NCBI GenBank assembly: GCA_024734495.1
Contig: JALMQS010000225.1
Coordinates: 14,790,096 to 14,854,095 of the forward strand
Length of the DNA stretch: 64,000 nucleotides
Direction of reading: 5' to 3'
Source: Forficula auricularia
Lineage: Eukaryota; Arthropoda; Insecta; Dermaptera; Forficulidae
Shown here: one piece after another, positions 20,671 through 32,877 of the stretch
How positions within the stretch are numbered: position 1 is the first letter of the stretch
Layout of the letters: the number at the start of each line of letters is the position of its first letter
The notes under the pieces: model-generated
What the model saw: only the letters and a program-made list of their open reading frames with translations
What the model was told of the DNA's origin: nothing
Databases searched by the model: none
Made by a program: the position numbers and the translations under genes

Positions 20671-21748
20671 AAATAAAATCCATTTTGAACCCTATATTTA
20701 TATATAGGTATATGTATTTGAGTTCTTTATATTATTATATTCTTTTATTTTGATTTTTCTGTCTACCTCCCTATTTGGCTGGTTAGAAACTTTTAATTTA
20801 TTTTGGAACCACTTCTATTCATTGGCGTTAGTTAGAGAGTTTTCTAGAGGGGGCAGACGGCAAGCTGATTAGACATCACAAGATTTTAATTTCGGTTTCC
20901 GATTAGAGATCAACTAACTTTTTAGTAGAATTGACAAATTTTGGAAGTAACGAAATAATTTAATGAGAAATACATAAGTGATGCCTCGTAATAATGGATT
21001 TTCGATTTTTCTATGGGGGGGGGGGCAATGAGTTTTGTAATGGGGTGCACTACCGTCCTTGCCCCCCCCTAACTACGCCCAAGCCAAATTTCTTGAAATT
21101 TTGCATACATACATATTTGCGATTACAATTAAAGCCTTATGTAAATTCCAACAATTATAAGATAGAAAAATTTAATTTAATTAGTCTTAGATATAGATCT
21201 CTTTAATAAAGTCTTATAAATTTTAAAGACAAAATAGCTATGTATAAAATATAAATTTGTTAAAAACAGTTTTTTAATAAACAAGCTTTTATTTAAAATG
21301 TATACTTCCTCCTTCCGAAATTAGTTGCTACATTTGAATATTTTTCTACTGATTATTGGTACTGATGATTTTATAATTTTGTTTTAATATTTTTCAGAGA
21401 TTTTAGGTTGATATGGTATCAATCATTAATATTAGCTTGACAAGTACTCCCTCCTTAAGTACAGCATCCGAGCCAAATAAGTTTTAAAATATTGCTTCGA
21501 AAAATTTGTCCCAAAATGAGTGCTGCATTTATGAAAAGTAGAAAAAAAAATATTGAAATGCACCATTTGAATTGGAACTCAATTCTCGAACCAAATGTAG
21601 CAATTAATTTGCGACAAAATTTTCGAACCAAATGCAGCATCTAATTTGGATCAGAGGAGTATTAAAAGACAGAAAATAATTTTTCGCTAATACTCAAAAT
21701 ATTTCTATAACTATATTATGTCTAGGGTGTCCAATTGTCCATGTCCAT
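20671..21748. other. AT-rich non-coding stretch
   Basis: Nothing recognised beyond poly-G and poly-C runs near 21015 and 21063. Confidence 0.5.
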
Positions 21749-22302
21749 TAGGGTGGTCCTTATTTTACGACCATGAAAATTTTTCGGGACACCCTCTCAA
21801 ATTATGAGGTTGGGTAAGAAAATAATTCATACAAAATTTGAGATCGATCGGACAACCCTTTGAGGTGGCTCATCTCATTTGAAAATTTGAAATTTTAAGA
21901 ATTTCGCTCTATTCGGCTACTATATTTTGTTATACGTCGTTAAATTGAAACAAAGAATAAAAACATCGATGACAATGAAATTAGTAAACATTATTTTGTG
22001 AAATCCCGCCCCTATCTTTGTCATTCAGTCATTATTAAAACACATAGACTGCAAAAGAAAAAAAAATTCAAGTGAATTCTATATGATGGCCGCTTTGCCT
22101 ACCTCTTAGGCGTACATCGAGAAAAAGTATTTATTTGAGTCATATAAGTGTAATAAAAGTAAAAAATTGTTATTGTTATATATAGATAAAGAAGGGATTT
22201 AGCATTCACATAGAAGTAAATGAATAGAAATATGATTATTGTCTCAAAATAAATTTTACTTATCAAATATGGAGTTTTACAAATCCCCTGTCAAGGTTGA
22301 TT

Positions 22303-22752
22303 TCATACTGTCGGGATATTTTTTCCTATATTCTGAAACAATTTGCATAATACATTGTTTCTCTTCTTAGCTTTTGAGAGGAATTTATTGTAGTCTTCCA
22401 TGAGTTTCACTCCTCGTTCAGCGGTATCGTTTACAACTTGAAGTTTTTTTACAATTTCCAGTCCAATTTGAAAACTGCTATCATCTTCCCATTCAAGAGG
22501 ATCTTTTTGTAAAAAATCCTTTGGGATGGAAAATCTCACTAAAAATCCTCTTGTATTTTGTGAAATGAAATTCTCTATGCCCTTTATTAAAAAAATTTCT
22601 ACATCATTCGAAAAAATTTCGAATTTTTCCACACTATTGTTGCCACTGCTATCAATTTTAACTAGTACCTCCACCATCAGTTTCTTGGTTTCATATCCAC
22701 TTTCATCGTCAAAAAATTCTAAGTCTGCTGTTTCTGGTGCCGGATACCACAA
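22303..22752 (-). CDS. Transposon-derived protein fragment (NDTAERGV family)
   Basis: 149 codons open from a Met. It starts MWYPAPETADLEFFDDESGY and contains VVNDTAERGVKLMEDYNKFL near its C-terminus (about residues 105-125), a signature I associate with repetitive arthropod proteins of transposon origin; the exact superfamily is not certain. Upstream N-terminal parts are absent, so this is the C-terminal piece of a longer protein. It diverges tail to head from the plus-strand ORF at 22811, unusual for a single hAT element and suggesting a composite. Confidence 0.55.
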   Translation of the reverse strand: MWYPAPETADLEFFDDESGYETKKLMVEVLVKIDSSGNNSVEKFEIFSNDVEIFLIKGIENFISQNTRGFLVRFSIPKDFLQKDPLEWEDDSSFQIGLEIVKKLQVVNDTAERGVKLMEDYNKFLSKAKKRNNVLCKLFQNIGKNIPTV

Positions 22753-22810
22753 ATGATTACATAATTTATGTATTGCGATACGGCTTATTTTCTCATTAAC
22801 GTTAGAATAA

Positions 22811-23284
22811 GTGCCGGAAAGGGATAAGGTATCAAAATGTTTGGAATTATTAAAGAATTCAAGAAAGCATCAAGCAGAGGACAACCTCTTTGTTTCTCTT
22901 TGTAAGAATGTAATTTCCCTCAGTGAAGATGTATTCTACAACCATTTCTGCCATATTAAAGATATCATAAAGAGTGAAATTGCTGCTAACAAAGATACAT
23001 GGAAATCTCAGAGCTGCGTAGAAAAATGGATGGGATATTTGAAAAAGTTAAATATTTGGAGCAAAAATACGAATTTGTGCAGTTACGTGAATTTTCTATT
23101 CCTTGTCACAATGCATGCATGCTGTGAACGTGAGTTTTCTCTGATAAATAGTCAATGGTTAGATGAGAGAAATAGATTAGATATTATCACAGTAAATGCT
23201 ATAATAAGTTGTGTATTTAACAACATAAAGTGTACTGACTTTTTAAAAAAAGTAGAAAGTAATAAGACTATAAGGAATAAGTGA
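22811..23284 (+). CDS. hAT transposase C-terminal (dimerisation) fragment
   Basis: 157 codons. The C-terminal part has CEREFSLINSQWLDERNRL followed by a helix, matching the hAT C-terminal dimerisation pattern (..ERxFS....Rn.l......). The N-terminal catalytic region is missing. Codons about 19-31 (22867-22903) are identical to the arm of the palindrome at 56055-56241, so the reading frame either includes a captured repeat piece or donated one. Confidence 0.6.
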   Translation: MPERDKVSKCLELLKNSRKHQAEDNLFVSLCKNVISLSEDVFYNHFCHIKDIIKSEIAANKDTWKSQSCVEKWMGYLKKLNIWSKNTNLCSYVNFLFLVTMHACCEREFSLINSQWLDERNRLDIITVNAIISCVFNNIKCTDFLKKVESNKTIRNK

Positions 23285-23969
23285 TCTTAATTTTTCTTTT
23301 TTTTTGATCGTATGTCTATCCTGGGAAAATATGGACATCATAATTATGTCTAAAAATAAAAGCATGAGCGTTTTTAATTTGAAATGTAACAAAAATAATC
23401 TCCTATGCTTTTGTTTTCAGCCACATGTATGGAAATATTTTGACTACTACTTTTAGTGTTTTGTGAAATAAAAATAATAATAAAATTAAAACATTTATCA
23501 TTTCAAATAATTAATATCGATTATTAAAATAAGTTGAGACTTAAGAAGGTGAACTATTTATTTATTAGAAAAAACACATTTTAAGAGTTCCTTATAAACT
23601 AAGAACACTTATAGTCATCAAACCATTTTCTGTTTGTTTGGTCAGCCTTGCATAATTCCACCGACATGTTGACTAATTGAAAACAATGCTTTTACTAATA
23701 AAATAGCAAGCGATTACAAGCATATTGATACGTCAGCTTGCGGTCCCCTTATTCTACAAGTACTGACATGTTTCTCTGCAAGTCGGCACAGGTTACCGTG
23801 GTCAGCCGTACACGAAATTTCATTTACAATTGATTTGACATCAAACAAAAAAATAAAGAGGGTATGCGTTAAAAAAAGACTTCGATTTTTTTCGGACACC
23901 CTAGTGTCCATGTATGTGTCTGTATAATGTAAATTTATTTAGGGGTCAGATATAATAAGCGGACAATTT

Positions 23970-24050
23970 TTTCAAGTGAGCCGGGCTTGAACTCGGGTCT
24001 CCAATTCAGTATATGGAGACGCTACTCCCTCGGGCAACCTAACTCTCAGA
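23970..24050 (-). repeat. tRNA-like sequence (SINE head or tRNA relic)
   Basis: On the minus strand, TTGCCCGAGGGAGTAGCGTC is followed about 35 bases later by GACCCGAGTTCAAGCCC, resembling A- and B-box regions of a tRNA. No 7-bp acceptor stem is evident, so not a functional tRNA gene. Confidence 0.35.
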
Positions 24051-24330
24051 GAATAAACGTTAGGTATATTAAATAAAATTTTAAAGGATATTTAATTATT
24101 ATTTTCATCGATTTACATTTATATTTATTGTCTGTTAAACGATTTCGTGTACGGATGGTGGAGTCCCATAGCCCCTTGGTATGTCCATGGCTCGAATTTT
24201 TTTCTGATATCTCTATTTCTATCCCCCTTTGAAATAAACATTTCGTATACTTCAATATTTTCGTCAAGCTATACGTCTCAAAAACAAATCAAATTACTTT
24301 TGTTTCGTCTAAAACTAAATTTATAACACA

Positions 24331-24630
24331 TTCTTTGTTTTAATTAAATAAATAATATAATATACTAAATTGTTCTTGTCCTGAATACAGTGAAAAGTTC
24401 GAGATGTAAATCAAAGTCAATTTCAATTTTTTTATTTTATTTATTTATTTATCATCATTCATCCAGTCTCATTTATAATTGTTAATTAGACTGGTTGAAA
24501 GATGATAAATAAATAAATAAAATAAAAATTGAAATTGACTCTTGGTTTTACCCATCTCAAATTTTTGATCTTTTATTCAGAACAAGAACAATTTAATTAT
24601 TAATATTATTTATTTAATTAAAACAAAGAA
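24331..24630. repeat. 300-bp inverted repeat (foldback)
   Basis: TTCTTTGTTTTAATTAAATA at the left is mirrored by TATTTAATTAAAACAAAGAA at the right, and an inner pair (CAATTTCAATTTTTTTATTT / AAATAAAAATTGAAATTG) flanks a centre near 24485. Confidence 0.7.
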
Positions 24631-24939
24631 GTGAGTGTCTTTTTTTTAAAATTTTTTTTCGAAAAATCACATCCACTGGCAGAACCATATATATTTAAAA
24701 AACAACACAATTCTATGGCCACAATATCTAAGATTTTAGTAGAAAACATTTTTATATTGCACGTCAGAGGGCTTCATCCCAACTCCATTTATTTAATATC
24801 TTCTATATATAAATACACCTATACACAAATTTCATCATCTTTCCGAATGTTTTAATTTTTGATCCATTTATTAATTCAGTTCAGAAAAAAAAAGAATTTT
24901 CTCTTTTCCCATTACATTAATCTATATTCTGAAACTTAT

Positions 24940-25220
24940 TTCAATATTCCCCGAGGTTGTCTTGTTGGTCTGAGGGTGCAGTCAAGTTCGCAGGGCCCGT
25001 GCTTGCCTCTCTGTCGCCTATCTCCTAACTTAAGTAAATCTCTTAAGGCCACCTCCTCGACCTTGCCTGGCTTCTTTCTGCTGGTCTCAAAACTGGGTCA
25101 GCGACTCCGCCCTGCAGGGCTAATCAGTTTCTTTTACCTGCAAGTCGCGCCTAGACATTCGAGAGCGGGCAATTAGAAGAAACTCACAAATCGTCATTTT
25201 AATCTGAGCACGCAATTAGG
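24940..25220. other. GC-richer unique patch, unassigned
   Basis: Balanced base composition, no repeats, no convincing exon on either strand despite an open plus-strand frame (24859-25176). It could be a regulatory region or an undetected exon; I cannot decide. Flanks 25221-26548 show nothing else recognised apart from a short GT run near 25758. Confidence 0.3.
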
Positions 25221-26548
25221 CAACTCTCGCGATAAAGAGTGATATTTACCATACAATCATGATTAGCCTCTATTGACTTTTCCTTTTATTGTCTTCTATT
25301 GTTATCTCTTGTACTACAAATCTCTCTGTAATTTCAAATAGCATTTTTACGTTCAAACAAGCGCTACTACGATTACAAGTAGAATTTACATTATCTTGAG
25401 CTGGAAACATTGTTTTTCCTTTAATTCATATTTTTCACTTTCGGTTTAATATATTTATATATAACTACAAATATTACATTGCTTTCTTGAGCTGTTCTAT
25501 CTGCAAGATTATAGGAGTAATATTTATTTATCTGATTCCTGACTTTACCTTTTTGGGTTTGGAGCTACATTTTTTTACTTGTAATTATTTGTTAAGTCTA
25601 AAACCAAATTTACATTTTTTAAAGAAGTTTATAACATTTACTTTCACTATATCTAGGTGAATGAAAACTAAGCCATAAAAAATCGAATTTAGAAAAATAT
25701 AAAAAAACAAAACATGCGTTTACTGGGCCCCAGAGCCCATAAAGTGCAATGGTCGGTATGTGTGTGTGTGTGTATGTGTAGGTGCATTCCGACGTGATTT
25801 CAGCTTGTTTGCTTGAAGGCGTGTAACTATCTTTTGGTTTCAATCGGTGAAGCGTAACTACCCCTTTACTTTGTTTTTTGCAGCTTTCTCAAAACCGTCT
25901 TTTAAGATTTTCTTTTGAAAAAATCGGCGTGATTTTTAACTGTTATATGTTCTCTAATGGGTATACATTTTATTCTGATTGAAATTAAGAAAGAGGAATT
26001 GATTAACCGTGTTGCCTAAAAGACTAACAATTTTTTTTAACTCGTTTTTGTCATTCAGTATTTTTTTTTTGAAGGGTATAAAATTTATCTCAATTGAAAT
26101 TAAACAAAGGAGCTTCAAAGGGGTTTCAAAAAGGTCTATAACGATTTTTTTCAATTTTTTACTTATCAAAAATTATAATGTTATAAATTTTAATTTTAAT
26201 GAAAAAATTGATAATTGGGAATATGATTTGAAAGAATAAGCTGGTTTTAAGTGAAAGTTGTGTGGCTTACCCATCATGTTCATGATTATTCTTGACTCTT
26301 AAGAAATTCGAATAAACATATAATTTCTTAATTTTCCTAAATTAGTTATTAAAAAAATTCAATTCAATATGTATTTGTATATCTTAAAACCTATACCGCT
26401 ATAGTCCATTTTAATTTAAAACAAAAAAGATGAAATCTATTTGGTTAAATATTTTCACATATTTTAAGTATATGTTGGAATAGTTCTAGATACATTTAGG
26501 AATAATTCCATGGAATTTTGAACGTGCTACTATACAGCTTAAAAAATT

Positions 26549-26964
26549 ACACTGTTAAACATTTATTATATAATTTTACTATAAAAAATGGGAAGTATGC
26601 CCTCAAAACATTTTAGTAATATTACATACCAGTATTGTAATCTTACAACATATTTTCTACTAATTCGTATCTAATTAATACAAGAAAAAAGTATATTTAC
26701 AATTTATTTTTGTATTTTTGCAATGAGCTAATGTGATTTTACCAATACAATATAGTATTTTTTTTACTATACGCAATCTTGTAAATTTCTTATCTATTTG
26801 TATTGTAAACATATTTTACAAACGTATTTTTGTATTTTTGCAATGAGCTAATGTGATTTTACCAATACAATATAGTATTTTTTTTACTATACGCAATCTT
26901 GTAAATTTCTTATCTATTTGTATTGTAAACATATAGTAAATTTACAAACTTTTTTTAACAGTGT
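26549..26964. mobile_element. Small TIR element (ACACTGTTAA ends) with internal 110-bp duplication
   Basis: Ends ACACTGTTAA / TTAACAGTGT. Inside, 26705-26815 is repeated almost exactly at 26825-26935 (period 120, starting TATTTTTGTATTTTTGC). No ORF. Confidence 0.6.
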
Positions 26965-27396
26965 ACTTTATCATAGGATGGGGTAGTTGAAAACCAATCT
27001 CAAAACAAGCTAATCAGATGATTTATCAGATGAAGACATCCAAAAAAGAGTTATCACTATATTAAATATCGAAAAAATTATATTTAAAAAGATATTAACT
27101 ATTTTTTCAAGATGTATGTGTGGATTACCTACCGAAATTTGTGTGTTCTCTATCTTAAAAAATAATATGAATATCAAATCGAATTTTCATAATTAGTTGT
27201 TTTGATATGCTTAAGAGCTTTTGTTTTAAATTGGGCCCAAAATTAGAAGAGCCTTTCCAAAATAATTATAATTTTGAAAGTTTCAAATTAAGATACCAAG
27301 AAATAGGATTAAAAAAAAGTATCGTTACATCGATACTTCTAGACTTTTTGTTTCTTTTGTGCAAAATTTTTTAAAAATTATCTTTAAGTTTTTTTA

Positions 27397-27902
27397 CAAC
27401 GAAATTTTTCTGGAGAGAAACGGACTGGTAGAAATTTTAATTGAATGTAATGGAAGGTAGCCCAGAGGTAGAGGAAGAAAAAATTAACACATACACAAGG
27501 GGTAATTTACGGAATCCTCTCCTTCTTTCAAGCCGACGCTTTCGAGGATTTTCCTCCTTCAGGGTTTCAAATGTAATGAATGAAACAAATAAAATGTTTC
27601 CTTTCTTCACAGGTGTTCAAACTTTCTTGTTTTTTAACAAAGACATAAAAAAATTGTTTTTCTATGTCTTTGTTAAAAAACAAGAAAGTTTTGAACACTA
27701 CTGTGGAGAGAAGAAGGAAACATTATATTTGTTTCATTCATTGACCCTTTGAAAACCCTGAAGAAGGAGGGAAAATTCCTCCGAAACGTCGGTTTGAAAG
27801 GAAAGAGGAGGAATTCCAATAAATTAGCACCTTATTTGATATGTGTTAATTTTTTCTTTCCTCACTACCCCTGGGCTGCCTTCCATTACATTCAATTATA
27901 AT
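27397..27902. repeat. Foldback repeat, family GGAAGGCAGCCC, copy 3 (most complete)
   Basis: About 500 bp palindromic. Left terminus ATTGAATGTAATGGAAGG, right terminus CCTTCCATTACATTCAAT. An inner hairpin (TTGTTTTTTAACAAAGACAT / ATGTCTTTGTTAAAAAACAA) forms the centre near 27655. The right arm holds the best hammerhead-like motif; the left arm holds a decayed one in inverse orientation. Confidence 0.78.
27753..27795 (+). ncRNA. Hammerhead-ribozyme-like motif, best copy
   Basis: AAACC (27753-27757) - CTGAAGA (27758-27764) - stem II GGAGG..CCTCC (within 27765-27782) - GAAAC (27783-27787) - GTC (27788-27790) - GGTTT (27791-27795). AAACC/GGTTT form stem I, the CUGANGA and GAAA core boxes are intact, and cleavage would follow the C of GUC. 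There is no loop for stem III, only palindromic ACGT, as in the small hammerheads of Penelope-like elements reported to work as dimers. Activity is inferred, not shown. Confidence 0.65.
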
Positions 27903-29324
27903 TATCTTTAAGTTCTTATGAAAATGACTATTTTAGGTAAAATTAATATTAAATCGAAATTAGGTAAGTAAGTAAATAAATTAAAAAAAATATATAATTA
28001 TAAAAAATTTCCAAGGGCATAAAATTAAGTATTCACTAACGACACTGCTCGTATTTTTCAATTTAGTTTTTTTTTTGAAAAAAAGTTTATGGACTTTCTC
28101 CCAATTAATAAAATTGTAATTATTGAGGCTGTAAATAAAAATTAGACCGAATATTTACAACCTTTATATATATACTTAAATAATTAATGTATTCAATTAA
28201 TTAAATTTATTAATCAAATTCAAGTTCATTATTTTACTAATTCGCCTTGATCTAAAGTGAAATGTCATTTTGCAATTCAATCCATTTTTTGTTTGATGAT
28301 CTTGAAACATTTTCTTCTCGAAATATTTACCTTGATTAATAAAGAATAAATAATAAATGTAGAACGGAATTTATTAATTATGATAAAATATGAATGATAA
28401 AATAATCAATGTGTATTGTAATGTTGAAGTATTGTTCAATATCTACAATTGCTTCATATTCTCGATAATGCGTATTACTTTAAAAAGTGCTAGATATATT
28501 TCCCGTAGGAAGCTTAATTTACATCTTCATTTAATGATGTTCTTGAACGTGAGGAAGGTCATTAATTACATAGTTGGAATTTGCTTTTAACCAAGTACGC
28601 ATAGCTGAACATTTGAGATTTTTTTTAACTTCTCGTGCCTGAAAGTGTTGAAAACGTAGAATCAAGTTTTTTTATCTGTTTTTTCTATTTGTATGTCTGT
28701 TTCTGTGCCTGTTTCGATACCAATGATAACACACCAACATAATGTCGCAGAAAGCTCGTTCTGGTTCTAAAATGTGTGTAAACCCAAAATGAAAAAAATA
28801 AGATTTTCGACTTTGCTATGCATTTCAAATAATAATTAGAGAAAAGTGACCAAGTGTGATTGATTCCTATACAGAGGATTCCGAACCTAAATATTTACGA
28901 AAATTCCCAGTTTAAATTTAAATTTTCTACTTGTGACACGAGAATTTTTTCAAATGATGTAGAATACCTGTATTAAAGATAGATAGGAGACAAATGTATA
29001 TTATGTACATTTCTAGGTTCCGAAAACGGGAAGGACGATATCAATGAAATAAAAATAATGTTTAAGAACCACATTTTAAAATGAATTAAATTTGAAAAAT
29101 TCACCCGAATTCTTCTTGAAGAGATCTTCACAGGGATACTTACACCCCATGATAAAAATATTTTTAATTTTTGACTTCACAAAAATTTAACACTTCTTAA
29201 AATATTCATCCGATTAAAGTTTTTATAGGATTTTTAATTTTGGGAAAAATTAATAGATATAAGTTGTGAATTTCATGTTTGTATCTTATTTGATTCCCGA
29301 GCTCTATTTGCTTTGACAAACGCA
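27903..29324. other. AT-rich non-coding stretch
   Basis: Nothing recognised. Confidence 0.5.
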
Positions 29325-29719
29325 TAGACATTTCAAATAATTAATATCTATTATAAAAATTAGTTGAGACTTAAGAAGTAAAAAAAAACACATTTTAAGA
29401 GTTCCTTATAAAGTATGGTAAGAACACTTTTTTCATCGAACCATTTTCTGTTTGTTTAGTCAGCCTTGAATAATTCCACCGACATGTTGACTAATTCAAA
29501 ACAATGCTTTTACTAACAAAATAGCAATCGATTACAAGCTCATCTATACGTCAGCTCGCGACCCCCTTAGTCTACAAGTACTGACATGTTTCGCTGCAAG
29601 TCTGCACAGGTTGCCGTGGTCAGGCGTACACGAAATTTCATTTACAATTTGACATCAAACAAAAAAATTAAGAGGGTATGCGTTAAAAAAAAGGCTTTGA
29701 TTTTTTTCGGACACCCTAG
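29325..29719 (+). mobile_element. Truncated copy of the right end of the 21749-23903 element
   Basis: Matches 23500-23903 in order (ATTTCAAATAATTAATATC, ATTCCACCGACATGTTGAC, GGACACCCTAG) with a few percent differences and small indels. No left end nearby, so a truncated copy. Confidence 0.75.
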
Positions 29720-31054
29720 TTTCCTGTTTTAGATTTTAACCCTAAAAAGAAGTCAAACAAAATTAATATTAATAATTTTGTATATAATAAAAAATTGGTA
29801 TGACATTTATGATAATTATTTAAATTAAATTAATTAATGTAAATGACCTCCTCAGGAGGAACGAGTCTCTGATTTCCCACATAATAGCGATGGGAAGTTT
29901 AGTGTCGAAAAATATAATTTATTGAGTTTTTTAAAATATTATATAAATCAAGTTTTATTAATTGTAAAATCTGATTTAATTATTCGCATGACTAGAACAT
30001 AAAATTAAAATAGAAAGATAGATTCAATCTTTCGGTTCATATTATCAAACAACAAAATATATTATATAATTATTTAAGAGTGGAATGAAACGATAATAGA
30101 CTGTTTCTCAATTTAATTTTGGCCGTTGAATCTGAAAGTCGCGAACACACCTGAGAAAGGGGAAAGGCCTGTAATAGAGTCAAAAATTAAAACATTTTAA
30201 AGGTTGTCATGAAAAAATTTAATTTTCGTCTTTTTCTTATATAATTTCAACCTTTTAAATTTTTTTTATTATCATATATATCTAAAAAATTAAAACATTT
30301 TACTAAATACCACCTAATAAAAATCTAATATGAGTTATTTACAAGCTAAACTATGAAACAAATCAAGGTAATCAAAGATATTAAACTTCGCAATAATTAT
30401 AGCCTAAAATTAGTGATAATTAACTAAATTATGTACCCATTTTAATACAATTTGACATACCTATTACAAAAATTCCCACATTTTTCTATATTTTTTCCAT
30501 GTTTGGAATGAAAATATACCCCTTTCTTCCTATTGATGCCATTGGGACGAGACGAAGATCTACAATAAGTACATTTTGGAATAATTTTACCAAATTTGAA
30601 GTTTTATGTTCTCTTAATTTTTATTTTTTAATTTTCTTTGATAATATCCTTTTGGACTTCTACCTCGTAAAATAAACTTATGTGGGCATCTATATGACTT
30701 TACCATACACCATATATAAATTACAAATATGTATATTTTTTCTAAACCCTCCCTCCCTCGATTTTGGGTTAAATGATTTTTGCCTCTTTTATTTCGCAGG
30801 GGCAGAAAGAGTCACTGCACAAAATATCGGCACATATTTAATTATTTTATTTGTATTAATTATAAAATTTAGTTTTTAAATTCTCATTAGTTTTTGAGGT
30901 TGAGCGTACACAAGATTTTGATTACTGACTCACTCACGGAGCCACTAACAAATATTTTCAAATAATAATTAATATCTCAGAAAATTAATTTTTTCGTAAT
31001 TTAGAGGTATTTATTATTTTTTTCTAGATCTTAATTCGTGGAATTTATCGCTTT
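29720..31054. other. AT-rich non-coding stretch
   Basis: Nothing recognised. Confidence 0.45.
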
Positions 31055-31345
31055 TTTACTTTACCATACCATTGTATGGTCGAGTATTGTAATCGTGCAT
31101 GAAAAAAGTGGTTTTCTTTCTTTCTTTCTTTTTTTCGAAATATCTCAAAAACGGCTGAAACTATTTTGATTAAAAAAATTGAGCGAAACCATGGCATTTC
31201 GCTCTACAAAAAAGCTCTAAAAAGTGAACGTCGAAAAAATTATATTTTTCGAGATAATAATTGATTTGTCAAAATGTCTGTTAGTCTGTTAGTCTGGTTG
31301 TTAGTCTGTAGGTTACCAAATTTTTTTTATCAAAATCGAATGAGC
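31055..31345 (-). repeat. Fragment of the TTTACCATAC repeat family
   Basis: Starts TTTACTTTACCATACC and contains TCAAAAACGGCTGAAACTAT, ATTATATTTTTCGAGATAAT and TCTGTTAGTCTG repeats. It is the inverse-orientation counterpart of the right part of 32878-33590 and 41819-42650. A (TTTC)n tract is at about 31115-31130. Confidence 0.65.
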
Positions 31346-32877
31346 ACATTTGGAGAATTTCTTAACTAATTCCATGTTAAACGAAAGATTAAGTGATTTA
31401 GATACAAGTAATTCATATTGAAAAAAAATTGGAAAAACTTTAGATTTAGAGGACATAATAAATGAATTTGCACTTCACCATAAAAATATGATATTTGTCA
31501 ATACCCCCCCCCCCCTCTCACTCTCTAAACGCCTCACGTAATTAAGGGACGCCCCCTAAAACTTATTATCTGTCTTTAGGAAGGGGCGATTTTGGGGGGG
31601 TGTCGGGATTTTGACATTCGAGATTTTGGGTGCCACCCCTTCAGGAGTAATACAATAAAACAAAAACTAATCTTGCTAGCTTTAACAAAATCAACAATAA
31701 AAACCGAGTATATTTTTCATTCTCTTCAATCAAGTTATAATAAATAAGTACATTCAACAATTATTAAATCGAATACACTTTTCAGTTCCTCTTCACGAAA
31801 ACACAGAAAAATAAAATAATCACAAACTATAAAGGATGAATTTGAGAACACTTGACGCAAATCTATAGAATATACGGGTATTAGAATGGGTAATGAAATC
31901 ACCGCGACCAAATGAATTTTATCCAAAATTCACGAATAAATGTTGAATTATAACAACAAAACTGCAAGGAAGATGCTTAGCTGTGACTACTGATACGATA
32001 TGTCTGCTCAAGGCACAGTTCTATATCCTGTTTCGGTCACCGGCTGCTCATGATCTCCTAGATAGCCTAGGAAATCCCAGCTTTGGTGTTCAGGGATAAA
32101 AGGACGACCTTACCATCATAATTACCCCTAGCAAATTATACAATTAATTAATGCAAAAAATACCTTACTCTTTTCCAAAGAAAGATTTATAATATTCGCA
32201 CTAATCAAGAGCATTCTGAATGCTCTGTTATCTATAAATAATAATAATTTCGGCTGATTTTGATTTGATTTATTTTCGAAAAAAATATTCTAAACTGTAA
32301 CTTCTCTTGCAAATTTCTAAATATATAACTATTTCGACATTGATATTGTATTTATTTTATAAATTTCTGAAGATCAAACTTTTTTCTACTTTCTCAAAAA
32401 AAAAAAAAAAAAAAAAAAATACATAGGGTGGGAGCCAGAAATTTGCGACACCTCCAGAAAACCTATACGTTTACAAGGATTATGTAAATGGTGGCTTTTA
32501 TCCAGGAGCACGATCAGTCCAAACCAACTACCGAACGACCGCTTTCCCCCCACTTACTCAACCGTCTGGCATGTGACCTTTCTTAACTAAACCTTACATT
32601 TCCATTATATTCAAATCTTCTGCTATAGTATAAATCAAATGTATAGTTTATTATGATACACTCAAATTAATAAATAAATACAAATCATTCATAAAACATT
32701 CAGCATATTTTTTAATCGAGTAACAACTAGCTTGATCTATTGATAAGGGCTGCAGTCCTAGTTTACCGCATCTCGAGGCCCACTTATACTAATTTTTTTT
32801 TACAAAGTTACTATTTTCATAGCTGATCTTGAAATAGCTCAAAATCAACCCATTTTCTTGTTAAGTCGAAATAAATT
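31346..32877. other. Non-coding stretch with C-runs and a poly-A tract
   Basis: Contains a C-run near 31506-31519, the TTTTGGGTGCCACCCC repeat piece (31580-31640), an unassigned GC-richer patch at about 32010-32110 and a 24-base A-run at about 32396-32420. No gene recognised. Confidence 0.45.

Larger units (their letters stand above)
21749..23903. mobile_element. hAT-like DNA transposon with two opposed ORFs
   Basis: About 2.15 kb. Ends TAGGGTGGTCC / GGACACCCTA are flanked by 8-mers ATGTCCAT (21741-21748) and GTGTCCAT (23904-23911), 7 of 8 matching. It contains a plus-strand ORF with a hAT dimerisation-type motif and a minus-strand transposon-derived ORF. Its right 400 bp recur at 29325-29719. 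The ORFs are too short for a full hAT transposase, so this is a decayed or composite copy. Confidence 0.65.
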
